Position numbers and translations under genes: made by a program. This document shows positions 22,592 through 22,770 of a stretch of DNA of 22,770 nucleotides, one piece after another. The stretch comes from Spartobacteria bacterium (GTDB lineage Bacteria; Verrucomicrobiota; Verrucomicrobiia; Chthoniobacterales; Chthoniobacteraceae). Below the pieces are notes generated by a model, which made no database searches, was not told the origin of the DNA, and saw only the letters and a list, made by a program, of their open reading frames with translations. The stretch is taken from contig JANXZI010000755.1 of NCBI GenBank assembly GCA_025355595.1, positions 1-22,770 on the forward strand, written 5' to 3'. Each line of letters begins with the position of its first letter. The first letter of the stretch is position 1.

Positions 22592-22770
22592 CAAGCCGGA
22601 GGCTTGAGGGAAATTAGCCGGTGGTCGAGCGAGTTCGGCGAGCGAACACCACCGGATCACCGGCACCACGAAGATGCGCCCCGGAGGGTGCGCCGGAGAT
22701 CCTCCGGTCGTTTCCAGCACCCCCTCCGGGGTGCATCATCCCTGCGCAGCGATCCGGTGGTGTACGCTCG
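22592..22770. repeat. nested palindromic repeat at the right edge (possibly continuing beyond)
   Basis: Several hairpins are nested. Arms 22639-22658 and 22751-22770 are reverse complementary over 20 bases with one mismatch (CGAGCGAACACCACCGGATC). Inside, 22674-22691 pairs imperfectly with 22717-22736 (GCCCCGGAGGGTGC / GCACCCCCTCCGGGGTGC), and 22693-22707 is a perfect hairpin, CCGGAG-ATC-CTCCGG. To the left, CAAGCC-GGA-GGCTTG (22592-22606) and CCGGTGGT / ACCACCGG (22618-22655) add further stems. No protein is encoded. It resembles the element at 19048-19189 in design but not in sequence, and its right boundary is not visible. Confidence 0.82.

Overview
This 22.8 kb window is G+C-rich, densely coded chromosomal DNA. 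Cysteine-type secreted sulfatases, a 3-keto-disaccharide hydrolase (DUF1080) fragment, TIM44/zinc-ribbon and TPR proteins, start codons that mostly lack a Shine-Dalgarno sequence, and hairpin-rich intergenic repeats together suggest a free-living member of the Verrucomicrobiota (Planctomycetota is the main alternative). This is inference from gene content; there is no rRNA or other phylogenetic marker here.

Layout. Positions 2-4910 (+) hold a polysaccharide/sulfoglycan group: the end of a DUF1080 protein, two exported sulfatases, and between them an exported alpha/alpha-toroid repeat protein. Positions 5032-6246 (+) encode aspartate kinase. Positions 6254-8503 (-) carry a small exported protein and an HTTM-family membrane protein with a single-pass partner. 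Positions 8700-10627 (+) hold a six-helix membrane protein with its winged-helix regulator, then ispH, followed by a doubtful 67-residue ORF. Positions 10928-12898 (-) encode a large exported or membrane TIM44/zinc-ribbon/TerB-like protein. Positions 13007-16678 (+) carry a dienelactone hydrolase (DLH), a TPR-AAA+ ATPase and a TPR membrane protein.

Positions 16844-22195 (-) are a Cre-type envelope-response locus. In transcription order it encodes a 565-residue exported protein of unknown function, CreD, CreB and CreC. Directly upstream of the first gene lies a phased array of TTCAC half-sites at 11/22-bp spacing. This matches the cre-tag (TTCAC-N6-TTCAC) that CreB recognises in Enterobacteria. 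I read this as an autoregulated CreBC-CreD circuit that includes a new exported component, and it is the best candidate here for an undescribed system.

The cre locus is bracketed by two decayed copies of the 3' end of a DLH gene whose intact relative lies at 13007-13765. This points to duplication or rearrangement around the locus. A nested palindrome separates creD from creB, and the right end of the window is another nested palindromic repeat. I saw no tRNA, rRNA, CRISPR array, transposase or prophage gene.
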